In this document: one piece after another, positions 41,593 through 51,770 of the stretch
Numbering within the stretch: position 1 is the first letter of the stretch
How the letters are laid out: each line of letters starts with the position of its first letter
DNA from: Mayamaea pseudoterrestris
Lineage: Eukaryota; Bacillariophyta; Bacillariophyceae; Sellaphorales; Sellaphoraceae
Direction of reading: 5' to 3'
Assembly: GCA_027923505.1 (NCBI GenBank)
Contig: BROI01000018.1
Span: forward strand, 124,001 to 188,000
DNA length: 64,000 bases
Program-made: the position numbers and the translations under genes
Notes under the pieces: generated by a model
Databases searched by the model: none
Told to the model about the DNA's origin: nothing
The model's input: the letters and a program-made list of their open reading frames with translations, nothing else

Positions 41593-42786
41593 CTACTCTT
41601 TGCCATTCTTCTTGCTGCCGCTATTAAGAAACGCTTGTTTGCGTCCTTCGAAACCAGCGCGTGACTGACGCCGACCACCCGCCTCGTCCTCCGACTTGCC
41701 GGGCGTTGTCGTTCCAGGCGTCTTGATTTCCTTCTTGCTCAAATTGGCGCCCGCCTTGCCACCAACCTTGCGCATGTTCAAGTTATGCGAGCGAATCGAT
41801 TGACGCTCCTGCGCCGCCTCCTTGGTACCTTCCGCGCGTGTCTTCCAAGCCTTGGTTGACTGCTTCTTCTTGGCAACCTTGCGCTTGAGTTGCTTCTTGA
41901 GCTTGTGCGGATCATCCTTGACGCGGGTGCCATCAGCTTCCGCCAGCGTGTCCTTCCAAAGCATGGCCTTGGCCTTGGCTTGGTCGTCCTCGGAACCTTG
42001 CTTTAGTTGCTCCAGCTTTTCGCGCTTCTTTTCTGCATCCTCAAGTAGTTTCTTAATGTTTTTGGGTTTAGACAAGTTCTTTAAAGCCTTGTTTGATTCC
42101 ATATAGTTGCTGCTCGTCGATTGATTGTGGTTCCATCCAGCAATTCTGCCAAAATCCAAAGTCTGCAAGTCACTCGCCACATTGTTGTCTCGCGATCCAT
42201 TCGCATCCATCTTGTACACCGTCGGCTGACTCGCGTTACGATTGACTTGACTCGTCGCAGCTCGCTTTTGCTGCTCCTGCTTGCGTTGCTCCTTCATGGC
42301 GCGGCGCGCGGCACGCTTGCTGACTTGGTCGGGCGGTGGGCGATGGCCAGCCTTTTCGGCAATCTTGGAGTGCAGCTTCTCGCGGAGTGCTTCGATGCGA
42401 GACTGATGAGGTGAAACGGCCTTTGGTGTCGAGCTAGTGGCTGCCTTGGCTGCTACTGGGGATGATGCTGGTGCAGGTAGAATGCGAAGAGTCGTTGTGC
42501 CGTTGCTTTCTTCTAGACGCTGCTTGACTTGCACCGTTGACTCCGTTTGCGCTGGATCAAGCTTACGACGCTTGGAAGCTTTGGCCTCGGCCCGTCTCGA
42601 CTCCTTGCTGTCCTTGTTTGGCATCTTTTGGTAGCGAGGATTAAAGTCGTCGCCTGATTGGCCGGCAATGTAAAGCTTCGATGGAATCATGTCAACCACC
42701 ATGTCGAAAAAGGCATTATGTTCTGCGAGCTCAGCTAGCATGTCATGCGCCGAGATGACTCCGCGAGAGGAGGAACGTGGAGTCAT
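41593..42786 (-). CDS. SURF6/Rrp14 family nucleolar ribosome-biogenesis protein
   Basis: 397 residues, single exon, ATG at 42786 (the longer frame starts with GTG). The N-terminal block HNAFFDMVVDMIPSKLYI matches the RRP14 N-terminal domain. The C-terminal half, from MLWKDTLAEADGTRVKDDPHKLKKQLKRKVAKKK to AWKTRAEGTKEAAQERQSIRSHNLNMRK, is the Lys/Arg-rich SURF6 domain, which binds nucleic acid and acts in pre-rRNA processing for both subunits in yeast. Between them is a basic, helical region with RAARRAMKEQRKQEQQKR, a strong nucleolar-type signal. Divergent with the oxygenase at 42963, only 176 bp between starts. Confidence 0.85.
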   Translation of the reverse strand: MTPRSSSRGVISAHDMLAELAEHNAFFDMVVDMIPSKLYIAGQSGDDFNPRYQKMPNKDSKESRRAEAKASKRRKLDPAQTESTVQVKQRLEESNGTTTLRILPAPASSPVAAKAATSSTPKAVSPHQSRIEALREKLHSKIAEKAGHRPPPDQVSKRAARRAMKEQRKQEQQKRAATSQVNRNASQPTVYKMDANGSRDNNVASDLQTLDFGRIAGWNHNQSTSSNYMESNKALKNLSKPKNIKKLLEDAEKKREKLEQLKQGSEDDQAKAKAMLWKDTLAEADGTRVKDDPHKLKKQLKRKVAKKKQSTKAWKTRAEGTKEAAQERQSIRSHNLNMRKVGGKAGANLSKKEIKTPGTTTPGKSEDEAGGRRQSRAGFEGRKQAFLNSGSKKNGKE

Positions 42787-42962
42787 TTCAAGTATAAATG
42801 CGTTCACAGCGTCGCCTTAGAGATGAGTACACGCTGCTTCGATTCTCGCTCTCCGATCTCGGATCCTCGTGTCACGCTGCTGCGTGATGGAAAATCGGTG
42901 GCTGCCAGATAATGTCGTAGCGGTGATAATTTGTCGTAGCGGTTATTTTCTGCACCTCCATC

Positions 42963-44159
42963 ATGAACGCAACCATAATGGTCACCATGAGATTGCGAGC
43001 GCTATGCTGTCTCATACTGCAAGTAAACGTGATCACAGCATTGCAGAAGAATGTTATACTTCCTGCTCTTCACGAAGATGTCGACTTCAAGGCAGCTTTC
43101 GCTCGTCTTGTGAACTGCGAATACACCCAGATAGATCGCGATGCCTCGGCAGTCACAGTTCCAGCTTTGCAAGCTAGCATTGTTATGAAAGAAACAAGAA
43201 TGAACAAACAACGATATGCAGAAATGCTGCTCCGGTTTGACTGCAAACAAGGCTCAGATTTTGGATGGTTATGTCAACAGCTATATGCTAACCGACGAAA
43301 CGTTGAAAAAGAACTCGACCTGCAACCGTTGCGAGTCGCCATTGTCGAGCACTTGAATGCATCGCCTCCCGAACCAGGGCATCAGCCGCCATTGACGATA
43401 CCAAGTCAACCAGCCTTTCAGCGCCTACAGCAGCTGCTTGAATGTAAGGATTCTCTGGAGGCGCTACGCAGTAAGGGCTATGTAGTGCTAAACGACATTT
43501 TGCCAAGTGACTTGATGACCTTGTCGAGTTTAAAAGATTGGACCGAACAACTACAAAATACCGGACAAGGAGACCATATCCGTACTGATCATGTGCATTT
43601 CCATAGTCGACAAGTAGCCGAGACACGCGGTTGGGCCGAGCCGTTTGACTTGCTCATGGCTTGTGCGACGATTCTGAACGATCAACTCCATTTACCGCCC
43701 AGCCCATCATACACACCAATTCATCCAGCGACTCTAGAACGACCACTCACTGTGCCAAAGGAGATTCAATATGCCGAATACAAACATGGTGATTTCTATA
43801 AAGCGCATTCTGACAATTCCTTGACGAATGAACGAGCGCAACAAGACAATCAACTTATTCGAAGCAACTTTCGCGCGTACACTTGCATACTGTACATGAA
43901 CGATCAAGAGTGGAACCTTGAAACGGACGGAGGAGCTCTTCGGCTTTGGCCATATACGCAGCATTTGAGGAATGTTGACGATGCGCAGAGTATGGACTAC
44001 GTTGATGTGGCACCTAAGCATGGTCGACTGCTCGTGTTTGATTCCTGCTTGGTTCATTCGGTGCAAAAGGTGAAGCATCAGAGCAAGGTCAGAAGGGCGC
44101 TTACTTTGTGGATTAATCGACCAAATGATAGTGGCGTCAAGGGAGAAGTTTATTTTTGA
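42963..44159 (+). CDS. Prolyl-4-hydroxylase-type 2-oxoglutarate/Fe(II) dioxygenase
   Basis: 398 residues, single exon. MRLRALCCLILQVNVITA at the N-terminus is a likely signal peptide, so the protein would act in the ER/Golgi or an organelle entered through them. The catalytic P4Hc domain occupies the last ~200 residues: YAEYKHGDFYKAHSDNS supplies the HxD iron ligands, FRAYTCILYMNDQEW and DGGALRLWP form the core, and GRLLVFDSCLVHSVQKV with RRALTLWIN provides the second His and the basic residue for 2-oxoglutarate. All required residues are present. The ~190-residue N-terminal part is not recognisable. The substrate may be protein proline or another target; architecture alone cannot decide. Confidence 0.82.
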   Translation: MNATIMVTMRLRALCCLILQVNVITALQKNVILPALHEDVDFKAAFARLVNCEYTQIDRDASAVTVPALQASIVMKETRMNKQRYAEMLLRFDCKQGSDFGWLCQQLYANRRNVEKELDLQPLRVAIVEHLNASPPEPGHQPPLTIPSQPAFQRLQQLLECKDSLEALRSKGYVVLNDILPSDLMTLSSLKDWTEQLQNTGQGDHIRTDHVHFHSRQVAETRGWAEPFDLLMACATILNDQLHLPPSPSYTPIHPATLERPLTVPKEIQYAEYKHGDFYKAHSDNSLTNERAQQDNQLIRSNFRAYTCILYMNDQEWNLETDGGALRLWPYTQHLRNVDDAQSMDYVDVAPKHGRLLVFDSCLVHSVQKVKHQSKVRRALTLWINRPNDSGVKGEVYF

Positions 44160-44369
44160 TAAGTTGTCGCGCTGGAAGCCACTTTCAACGTGCTGAGTAG
44201 AGGCAATCACGATCGTCCGTTGCATGAGACGAACGCAATCACACTGTTGCTACATACAGCTCTTTCAGCCTTCTAAGTACGATTTCTTCATAACCTATCT
44301 TTGTCATAATAAAGCCCAAGTAGTGCAACTCCCAGTCAGACATTTCATCTCATTAAACTCTGTCACCAC

Positions 44370-47246
44370 TCAAGGTCGACGTTTCATCCGAAAACGCCGG
44401 TCGCGGAGGCAGGCAGATTGAAACGCTGATGCGGCAAGATTGAATTCATCACGGGCCAAGTTGGTGCTCAAGGCTCCCATAAAATCATTCTTCGCCCGCT
44501 CCGGTACAGCCACCGATCCGAACGCCGACGCCAGCCACTGGCTCAGCAAGTTGGGGCAAAGCAAATTCAACTTCCAAATGAGCTCTGGGATCTGGTTTGT
44601 GTAGATCGGCAAATCGCCCATTAACGCGCGCGCCAGATTGTGAACGAGTCCAGCACCTTGCTGTGTCAAGACATTCTGCAGAGAAGCTGAGCACTCCGGG
44701 CTCTGACGCTCTCGGAGCGACAATCCGTATGACAACGTCTTATTCAGAAAATCAACTGTTCCCTTGTTAGCGCGAGAATGGTCCAGCTGAATGGCAACAA
44801 CAGCGCACTGGAACAAGGAAGCCAACAATGGGTTGACAATTAGCAGGTCGGCACAACAGCTAATAACCCGAGCCATCAAGTAAAACAATTCTTCAACAAC
44901 GTCAGGGTGATTCGTCATGTCCTGAATACTTTGTAGAAACGAAAACGACGTAGATGCCATGGACGCCACCATCTCAAATATTTTTGTCGCAAACGCAGGA
45001 TTTTGCCCGTATTCAGTGACGACAATGCTTGCCGCATATAGATACGGTGATTGCCTCGTCACTTGGTAGCTGGTAACTAACTGCTTGATCAGCGCATCGA
45101 GCACTGGCGCATATTGACTTGCACCCACCGACCGAATCGTATGCTTATGCAGGCGGCAAATCTTCTCAGCCAGCATGTTGTCGGCAGGAAAGCGAGTCGT
45201 CGCTTGATCTAAAAGATTCCATGTCGAAGACATGAGATCAATGACAGGGTGTGTCGTGCCTGGGTTCGGGACAATTGTCAAGTGCTGAATGATGATGGTC
45301 AGGCGATCAAGTTCTGGAGTAATGCGGCGTGCCGATGCACTAGGATTGGCGATAGCTGCCGCAAGACGACTGCCAACTGGATTTGCCAAGCTAATGAGAA
45401 CATCCGACCCATTCGAGTGCTGTCCAATTATTTGGCGTGACAGCGCTCGGCACAACCCTTCAAGAATATGGAGCTCATCCTCTAACTCCAAATGTTTAGC
45501 GTTGCCACTGTCGATAATGTTTTGATAAAGATGCATGACTGGCTCGGCAATAACAAAGTTCTGGTTCGAGCTCTGGCATAATTCTTTAATGGCAACCGCT
45601 GCTGCTGGAGCGCATTCGGGTATGTCAAGACCTTCCGCCAAGAACGGGAGCAATGGCTGCAGTAAAGCAGGATGCATGGACAGCCATGACGCAAATTTAC
45701 CAATCACCTTGCTTGCCGTAAAGCGCAAAGGCTTGATATCGCGTCTCAACTGCGGAATAAGTTGAAACATTTGAGGCAATAACGATGCTTCGTCGCTTGG
45801 AACAAACCGATGAATTGCCGCAAAGCACGCCAAGCAAGATTCAATACCCCGCCATTCTGCCTGCTGTGGATGCGTGCCACCAAGTTGCTCAACCTCGTTT
45901 CGAAACAAGTCTCCTAGGCGCTGCAAAATGACGCGGCCTCCCAGCAGTCGGCAGCAATCTTCCACTGTCTCCGTCACGTAGTATCGATGCCGATGCAAGT
46001 CCTCCACCAGGTCATCCGGTAAATCATCAATATCAGTTGGATACTTCATAAGCGCTTTGACGCAAACGTCAATCAACCGCAAAATTTGTGGCTCATAGAC
46101 GGCAATCAACTCCTCGCGCCATTCGTACGGATCAATGCACTCCAAGTCGATAATCATGCGATACCAAAAGTGCAGCGTAATGCTAGCAATCTCCGTGCTT
46201 TGAATCGTCGAGCATTGCAAAACGCTCTCCACCAAGGCACGTTCGTGGACGTGATCGTTGGACGACGGCGCAAGGATGCACGACATGTAACTCTCGCCCA
46301 TTTCCGTCACGACGCGAGTATATGCCCTCAACACGTCCTCATTGTTGCTTTGTAGCGCGTCTTGGATAGGGAGCTGCGACAAGATTGGAATGAGCCATTG
46401 CACAAGTGTTTCATTGCCACGATTGTGGCTCGGATACATGCGCAGCACTTCCACGACAATGTCTGCGGCCGACTCCAGAAATTGGGTTTGGTGCAGAGTT
46501 TGAATGGACATTTTCAGCAGAGCGCAGTCCAGCAGCGACGACGGATGGACAGGAACCCATCGTATCCATGACCAAAAGGCTTGCAGCACGCGCGCTGTTT
46601 GCAATTGTACTTGCGCCTCCAAGAAGCGAAATACATGAGGAGCCGAGGCAACCAAGTGATCGCGCATTTGGAAGCGAGCATGCTCATCCTGCAAAAGCAA
46701 TCTATCCGAAGCACATTCCTCCGGCAGGACCGTCAGCACCGAAAGCATGAGCATGGGATGGGAAGCTTGATTCGCCAGCAAATCGGAAAGAATGGTGGTC
46801 CAATTCATTTGCACCGCCAAGGCTGAAACGGCCAATGCGAGTTGCGTCAGCAACGCCGCGGATGGAGCAGCCACAGCTGCGTATCGGTTCAAATGGCCTA
46901 ATAACGAGTCTCGGAGTGAACCCATTGCATCCTGCGGAAGTTCCTGCACGTCGAGACGACATTTTGTATGCAGTGTTTGCGCCGCAAAAAAACATTCCTG
47001 CTCATTGCCTTGCTGCAGCAAGCGATCGCAAACCATCCAGCTAATCTGCTGCGTCTGGAAACTCGTCAAGTAACGATCCGCTAATTGTCGTTGTTGGAAA
47101 ATGCCATGTTGCTGCTGCTGGACATTGGAGGGCGAGGCAAATATTGTTTCCAAAGCCAAGCGCACACGCTGCATCTCCTCATCGACATTCGTGCTGTGCG
47201 GCGGCAATGGATCGGGTTGCGGCGCGGCTCCCGATTGTACTGGCAT
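44370..47246 (-). CDS. Importin-13/transportin-3 family karyopherin
   Basis: Nuclear transport receptor of the importin-beta superfamily; TNPO3 imports SR splicing factors and IPO13 cargo includes UBC9, MAGO-Y14 and eIF1A. 958 residues in one exon, matching the family's 920-965. After a Pro-rich start, the N-terminal HEAT repeats hold QISWMVCDRLLQQGNEQECFFAAQTLHTKCRLDVQELP, the xportin-1/importin RanGTP-binding region typical of this clade. The rest is all-helical, including FRFLEAQVQLQTARVLQAFWSWIRW and ASLLPQMFQLIPQLRRDIKPLRFTASKVIGKFASWL. No membrane segments. TNPO3 and IPO13 cannot be separated by eye. Divergent with CCR4 across 471 bp. Confidence 0.85.
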   Translation of the reverse strand: MPVQSGAAPQPDPLPPHSTNVDEEMQRVRLALETIFASPSNVQQQQHGIFQQRQLADRYLTSFQTQQISWMVCDRLLQQGNEQECFFAAQTLHTKCRLDVQELPQDAMGSLRDSLLGHLNRYAAVAAPSAALLTQLALAVSALAVQMNWTTILSDLLANQASHPMLMLSVLTVLPEECASDRLLLQDEHARFQMRDHLVASAPHVFRFLEAQVQLQTARVLQAFWSWIRWVPVHPSSLLDCALLKMSIQTLHQTQFLESAADIVVEVLRMYPSHNRGNETLVQWLIPILSQLPIQDALQSNNEDVLRAYTRVVTEMGESYMSCILAPSSNDHVHERALVESVLQCSTIQSTEIASITLHFWYRMIIDLECIDPYEWREELIAVYEPQILRLIDVCVKALMKYPTDIDDLPDDLVEDLHRHRYYVTETVEDCCRLLGGRVILQRLGDLFRNEVEQLGGTHPQQAEWRGIESCLACFAAIHRFVPSDEASLLPQMFQLIPQLRRDIKPLRFTASKVIGKFASWLSMHPALLQPLLPFLAEGLDIPECAPAAAVAIKELCQSSNQNFVIAEPVMHLYQNIIDSGNAKHLELEDELHILEGLCRALSRQIIGQHSNGSDVLISLANPVGSRLAAAIANPSASARRITPELDRLTIIIQHLTIVPNPGTTHPVIDLMSSTWNLLDQATTRFPADNMLAEKICRLHKHTIRSVGASQYAPVLDALIKQLVTSYQVTRQSPYLYAASIVVTEYGQNPAFATKIFEMVASMASTSFSFLQSIQDMTNHPDVVEELFYLMARVISCCADLLIVNPLLASLFQCAVVAIQLDHSRANKGTVDFLNKTLSYGLSLRERQSPECSASLQNVLTQQGAGLVHNLARALMGDLPIYTNQIPELIWKLNLLCPNLLSQWLASAFGSVAVPERAKNDFMGALSTNLARDEFNLAASAFQSACLRDRRFRMKRRP

Positions 47247-47717
47247 TTTTTCACCTAAATTAGTTGCTAAGGGTTAAATGAATAAGATGTTCTTAGTAGG
47301 CTGCAATAGATGATTGAAGAATGGAGCAAATGTGTACCTCAATTCCCATGGTGGCAGCTCCGCGCGCATCGATCGGAGGGTCGTGGCGGCTCCCCACTTT
47401 TCAGTGCCGCTCTGTTAAAGATCGGACATGACGTATTCGGTTCGTTCGCGACCGTCCGCGCGTGCGAGCTGCGCCAAGGACACAGCAGCAGCAGCAGCAG
47501 AGAAGCAATTGACAAAGGGGACCATGGGATTCTAGAAAGTTTATTGTTGGCGTAGTTAGTTCAGCAAGCACGAGAAAGGCGAGCGTGTCTGGTTTTTTGG
47601 CTCTGCTAATCTGGATAACAGTTTGAAGATATATTTGGAGTGGGGAGGTGCAAGCACTCATCCATCGGAAGTCTTCTGCTCGACCTTGTTATTATTTCAG
47701 TAACTGAGGGGAACATT
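47247..47717. promoter_or_regulatory. Divergent promoter region, importin / CCR4
   Basis: 471 bp between two outward starts. It contains CCATGGTGG near 47347, GACCATGGG near 47520 and a short (AGC)n run near 47483-47500. No gene; single promoter elements cannot be assigned. Confidence 0.4.
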
Positions 47718-49649
47718 ATGAACACCAAGGACTACGTCTACTCGTGGCACTTATCGCTTCGAGTGGATCGTCCTCTCGAGGGCTGTCCCATGCAGCCGCA
47801 CGCCTACATGTACGGCAAGAAGCTGGACGAGCGAGAGTTTGACAAGCAAGGCGGAATTATGCAACCGCACTCGAAGAAAATGAAGGAACCACCACCGCAG
47901 CATGAGTTTTCCTACAGATGGTTCAAGGGACCCTTGCATGAGGCGTGCGCGTTCGAAAAGTGTCCGAGGAGAACATCCTTTTGTCCCCATGACTGGAGCA
48001 AGCATGCGCTTGGAGGAACGGACTGCGCGTTGCAATGCGTATCAACACAAAGTTCACTCTACAAGTGTACCTTTTGCAACTCGTCATGTTTTATCAATGC
48101 CTGGAAGACGCAGTACACCGTACCAAAAGAGCAGCTGATGAGTGAAGGAATCACCATGCATAGCCGAAGCAATACTCCGTCTCGATCCAGATCGGCGTCC
48201 TACGGTTCCGACATCGATGTTTACGATGACACTGGATCGATTCAATCCAGCGGCTCCAAAAGTCCAACACATCCGTCAGCAATTGCTAATCCTGTCACGC
48301 CAGCACCTCGAGGATTTTTGGCTGGATATGGCGGACAGAGCAGCAGTAGCAACAATCACAGCATGCAGAATGCCAATACGCCGCACGGAGGTTACAGCGC
48401 GGCGGACGCTGCTCACGACGAGTACGTTGAAATCTCACGCGACCAAGTATACGTTCCTACGCAAGACGACGTTGGGCGCAAGTTCAAGGTGGAAGCGGCC
48501 GCCTACTCGTTGGAGACTGGCGAGCTGTTAATGTCGCGCGTCGTCAAGACGGACGTTGTGCTGGCCCGAGCGCCGCCACCAGCCAAGCGCAACTTTGTCA
48601 CGGCCAAGGCGCAGGCTGGAGTTGGTCCACGCTTTCGTGTGGCCACGTATAATGTGCTTGCCGAAATTTATGCGACGCAGCAGCAGTATCCGTACTGTGA
48701 CTTTTGGGCGTTGAGTTGGGACTATCGATTCTACAATATTTTGCGAGAAATTGTGGATGCGGCACCTGATGTATTGTGTTTGCAAGAGATTCAAGCGGAT
48801 CACTATGAGAATCACATTTACGCAGCTTTAAGTGATGCTGGTTACGAAGGTGTCTATAAGCAAAAAACGCGACAGAGCATGGGTTTGGCTGGCAAGGTGG
48901 ACGGTTGCGCGTTGTTTTGGCGGCGATCAAGGTTCCATCTGGTTGAATCGTACAGCATTGAATTCAACGAAGTGGCGCAGCGACAGGCGACGCAAGTGCT
49001 AGGTCTTAATCCGCGGAGTGAGGAGGGATCGGCTTTTATCAATCGCCTATCCAAAGACAATGTAGCGCAGTTGGTGGTCCTTGAGTTTATTCAGCCTTCG
49101 AGGTCATCACGCGACATTAATCAAGTCTGTATTGCAAATACGCACCTTTATAGCAATAAGGACTTCCCGGATGTCAAGCTTTGGCAGTCCTGGCAATTGT
49201 TGCAGGAGCTCGAGTCGTTCATTATTGGTCGTGGCTCAAACTTACCGCTCGTTATATGCGGAGACTTCAACTCGACGCCGGATACAGCAGTGTACGATCT
49301 GATGATGCGACAAACCGTTCACCCTGGTCATCCGGATGTCAATTTTACGGGTGATGATGTCGCAAATGTTCTACCAGATGCAATGAACATCACACACTCG
49401 TTTCAGCTTGGCAGTGTGTACCAAAGTGTTCTTGGCGAAGAACCGTGGACGACCAATTACACGGAAAACTTCAAGGGAGTTCTTGACTATGTTTGGTATT
49501 CGGCGCAGAATCTGATGCCGCTTTCCGTCGCCGCAGTACCTACGGAAGAGCAGCTGACGCGATTGGGACAGGCGTTGCCGTCGACTCAGTTTAGTTCGGA
49601 TCATATCATGCTTGTGTCGGATATGCAAATAGTAAACGGCTCGAGATAA
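47718..49649 (+). CDS. CCR4-type poly(A) deadenylase, plant-like architecture without LRRs
   Basis: Catalytic subunit of the CCR4-NOT complex, shortening mRNA poly(A) tails in the cytoplasm. 643 residues, single exon; ATG at 47718 chosen over the GTG at 47640. The N-terminus (LRVDRPLEGCPMQPHAYMYGK) and the Cys-rich ALQCVSTQSSLYKCTFCNSSCFINAWK resemble the zinc-finger-like region of plant CCR4a/b, where yeast and animal CCR4 carry leucine-rich repeats. YVEISRDQVYVPTQDDVGRKFKVE follows, as in plants. The exonuclease-endonuclease-phosphatase domain (~315-640) has ATYNVLAEIYA, DVLCLQEIQADHYE (metal Glu), the conserved NTHLY, VICGDFNSTPD and, at the end, FSSDHIMLVSD. The active site is complete. 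Confidence 0.87.
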   Translation: MNTKDYVYSWHLSLRVDRPLEGCPMQPHAYMYGKKLDEREFDKQGGIMQPHSKKMKEPPPQHEFSYRWFKGPLHEACAFEKCPRRTSFCPHDWSKHALGGTDCALQCVSTQSSLYKCTFCNSSCFINAWKTQYTVPKEQLMSEGITMHSRSNTPSRSRSASYGSDIDVYDDTGSIQSSGSKSPTHPSAIANPVTPAPRGFLAGYGGQSSSSNNHSMQNANTPHGGYSAADAAHDEYVEISRDQVYVPTQDDVGRKFKVEAAAYSLETGELLMSRVVKTDVVLARAPPPAKRNFVTAKAQAGVGPRFRVATYNVLAEIYATQQQYPYCDFWALSWDYRFYNILREIVDAAPDVLCLQEIQADHYENHIYAALSDAGYEGVYKQKTRQSMGLAGKVDGCALFWRRSRFHLVESYSIEFNEVAQRQATQVLGLNPRSEEGSAFINRLSKDNVAQLVVLEFIQPSRSSRDINQVCIANTHLYSNKDFPDVKLWQSWQLLQELESFIIGRGSNLPLVICGDFNSTPDTAVYDLMMRQTVHPGHPDVNFTGDDVANVLPDAMNITHSFQLGSVYQSVLGEEPWTTNYTENFKGVLDYVWYSAQNLMPLSVAAVPTEEQLTRLGQALPSTQFSSDHIMLVSDMQIVNGSR

Positions 49650-49712
49650 TTATGTTGTGTTGTCTATTTTAGTAATTGTAGGCGTGATTTAGCAAGATGT
49701 AGCGACGGCAAT

Positions 49713-51607
49713 TTACTTTGTGCTCAAGGAGTGACCTCCAAGCAATTGCTCATAATTATGTCCACCGGCTTTTTCCAAATTCGTAACTAACTCTTCAAAG
49801 TCTGTTATTGTCAACAGACGCTCTGGGCCTCTGCCTAAATGTGACTTAGTTTCTCTTTGATCAAAGTCGAGAGAAAGCACTGGTTTACCATTCAGAAGGA
49901 CGCGAACGACATGGGTGCGACTCGCATCAGTCGACGGCCCATCCTTGATCCGCACCAGTTCAAAAACCAAATGACTAGCATATTCTGGCCAAAAGCGTGC
50001 GTCGATGCTCGTCCCATCAAAAAGAAAGTCAGCGCCGATGCCGTAGAGCAACCCCAAAATGGTCTGAGCGAAACAATGTTGCGAGTGTGAACGCGACATT
50101 TTCAGCAACATATGGACGAAATGTACGTTAAATAGGTTCCACTTACAATATCATGGCAACTGTAGATCACAAAAGGACGCCTTTCTCCTTGTGGCAGCTG
50201 GGCAGTATCGCGTAACAGATTCGAAATCTCGCGCAACGGAGGAGCTGCAATGGCTGCAAGAAGTCTCTTATTTTCGTACCACATACGAAACCTCCAGGCC
50301 AAATGGGCAGTAGTTTGATAGGCCATAGCGGCGAGGGTTTGTTCAACTCCACTGTCGTGCTCAAAGTCCGTAAAGAGGGCCAGGTCAACGCCGTGCGCTT
50401 GCCGACTGTCAATTCATTACGTAAGGATATCGCATGAGCGTACACGATCCTTCCAGGTCCATTCTGTGAACATACATAACGACTTTGTTTTTGTTACGTA
50501 CCACACGAAATGGTCCGCTGCTTCTACCCAATTTATCCCTGATGGGGACTTGGCGCTAAAATCAGATCGAAACGGTCTCACCAAGCCTGGTAAAAAGTTG
50601 GCCAGCCTCGCCGCGAGCGGGGCAGCTCCAGCGTCCTTGTTCAAAAAATCTGGACTCAACATTACTTCGGAAACAAGCTCGGCAATTAGATCGGGATTGC
50701 GATCAAACGCGTTGAGCGGGTCGTTGGCCAAGTTGCGTACCCGTATACCAACGAGAGTGTCGTCGTCGTCATGGTCATGGCGTTGCATCGCAGCTTTATT
50801 CTTCATTTGCGTCCCATGCTCTTCAACTTTTGCCCAGGAATGATCTGGAACTCTCTCTTCCTTATGTACATGAAGTTGCAATGACCGGGTATGCTGATTT
50901 TGTGTGAATTCGTAGCACTTGGTTCCAAGCATTCCGTCCAAAAAGCTTTGCACCGACATGATTGTCCGCAAATAGTTGGTTGAGTATACAGCCACATTCC
51001 AAGCATCCAAAAAGTCTTGTGCACCTTCGTAGCTGAATTTATCATGATCGGGCAAGTGATACCCATGGTGATTGTAGCGGTTGAAGAAGCGATGCCCGGT
51101 TTCGCGTAGTTGATCGAGTCCGCTCAGCGTGAGAAATCCAAAGGGATTTCGGTGCACATCAATGAAGCTCCCTTGGTTAGTTCCTGGTTGAATGAGTAGT
51201 GGAAATCGCTTGGAAAATTTGGCAAAGGCCGTGGCTGTATCTGGATAAGGTAGCCGAGTCACCCAGTAGGCAGCTTCCTCGTCACGACGATGCGGCGGGC
51301 AGAGAGGTCTCGATGGCGCTCGATCGCCGTGTCGTATGAACATCCAGACACCTTCAACGACTCCTTCGTTTGTCCGAAAGCTGTCTGATTGGGTGTCGCC
51401 TTCACTTTCAGTGGAAAAGTGGCGACATGATGGAATCGCAGCATGGCCAGCGGTCCGATTTCTGCATCGCGAGCCATGGAGGAAACGTCGTCGTATTATA
51501 CTTTGTTGCATAAAGACTAACAGGACTTCATTTTTAGCTTGTATCTGGCATGCAAAAGGATTTGATAATCCACTGACGGCCAGCCGCCGCGCGGAAGGTG
51601 CCGCCAT
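49713..51607 (-). CDS. Histidine acid phosphatase, branch 2 (ACP6/PXYLP1-like)
   Basis: Phosphomonoesterase using a phospho-His intermediate. Three exons, 50502-51607, 50147-50405 and 49713-50063, are separated by 96- and 83-nt introns (TG|GTACGT, GATATT|GTAAGT) and sum to 571 residues. Start ATG at 51607; an upstream GTG extends the frame but is unlikely. The nucleophile motif is VWMFIRHGDRAPSRPLCPP (RHGxRxP). The proton-donor motif VIYSCHDITILGLLYGIG is created across intron 2 (HD conserved). The region GVDLALFTDFEHDSGVEQTLAAMAYQTTAHLAWR between is typical. An N-terminal basic stretch (QQSIIRRRFLHGSRCRNR) suggests organelle targeting. Substrate not predictable (phospholipid or glycosaminoglycan-linker phosphatases are relatives). 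Divergent with SELENOS, 163 bp apart. Confidence 0.85.
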
Positions 51608-51770
51608 GGTGAGATTCCAGATAATGGGCAGCCGCGAAGCTTCGCGAAACGTCACTAAAATGTCGCATCATGACTGCAGATTGTCTTATCGTGACTGAAA
51701 AAGATGGAAACGGCCCGCTAGCGCCGCGCTAGCGCGCCTCGACATATTATATTCGTGCACAAGAGTGACC

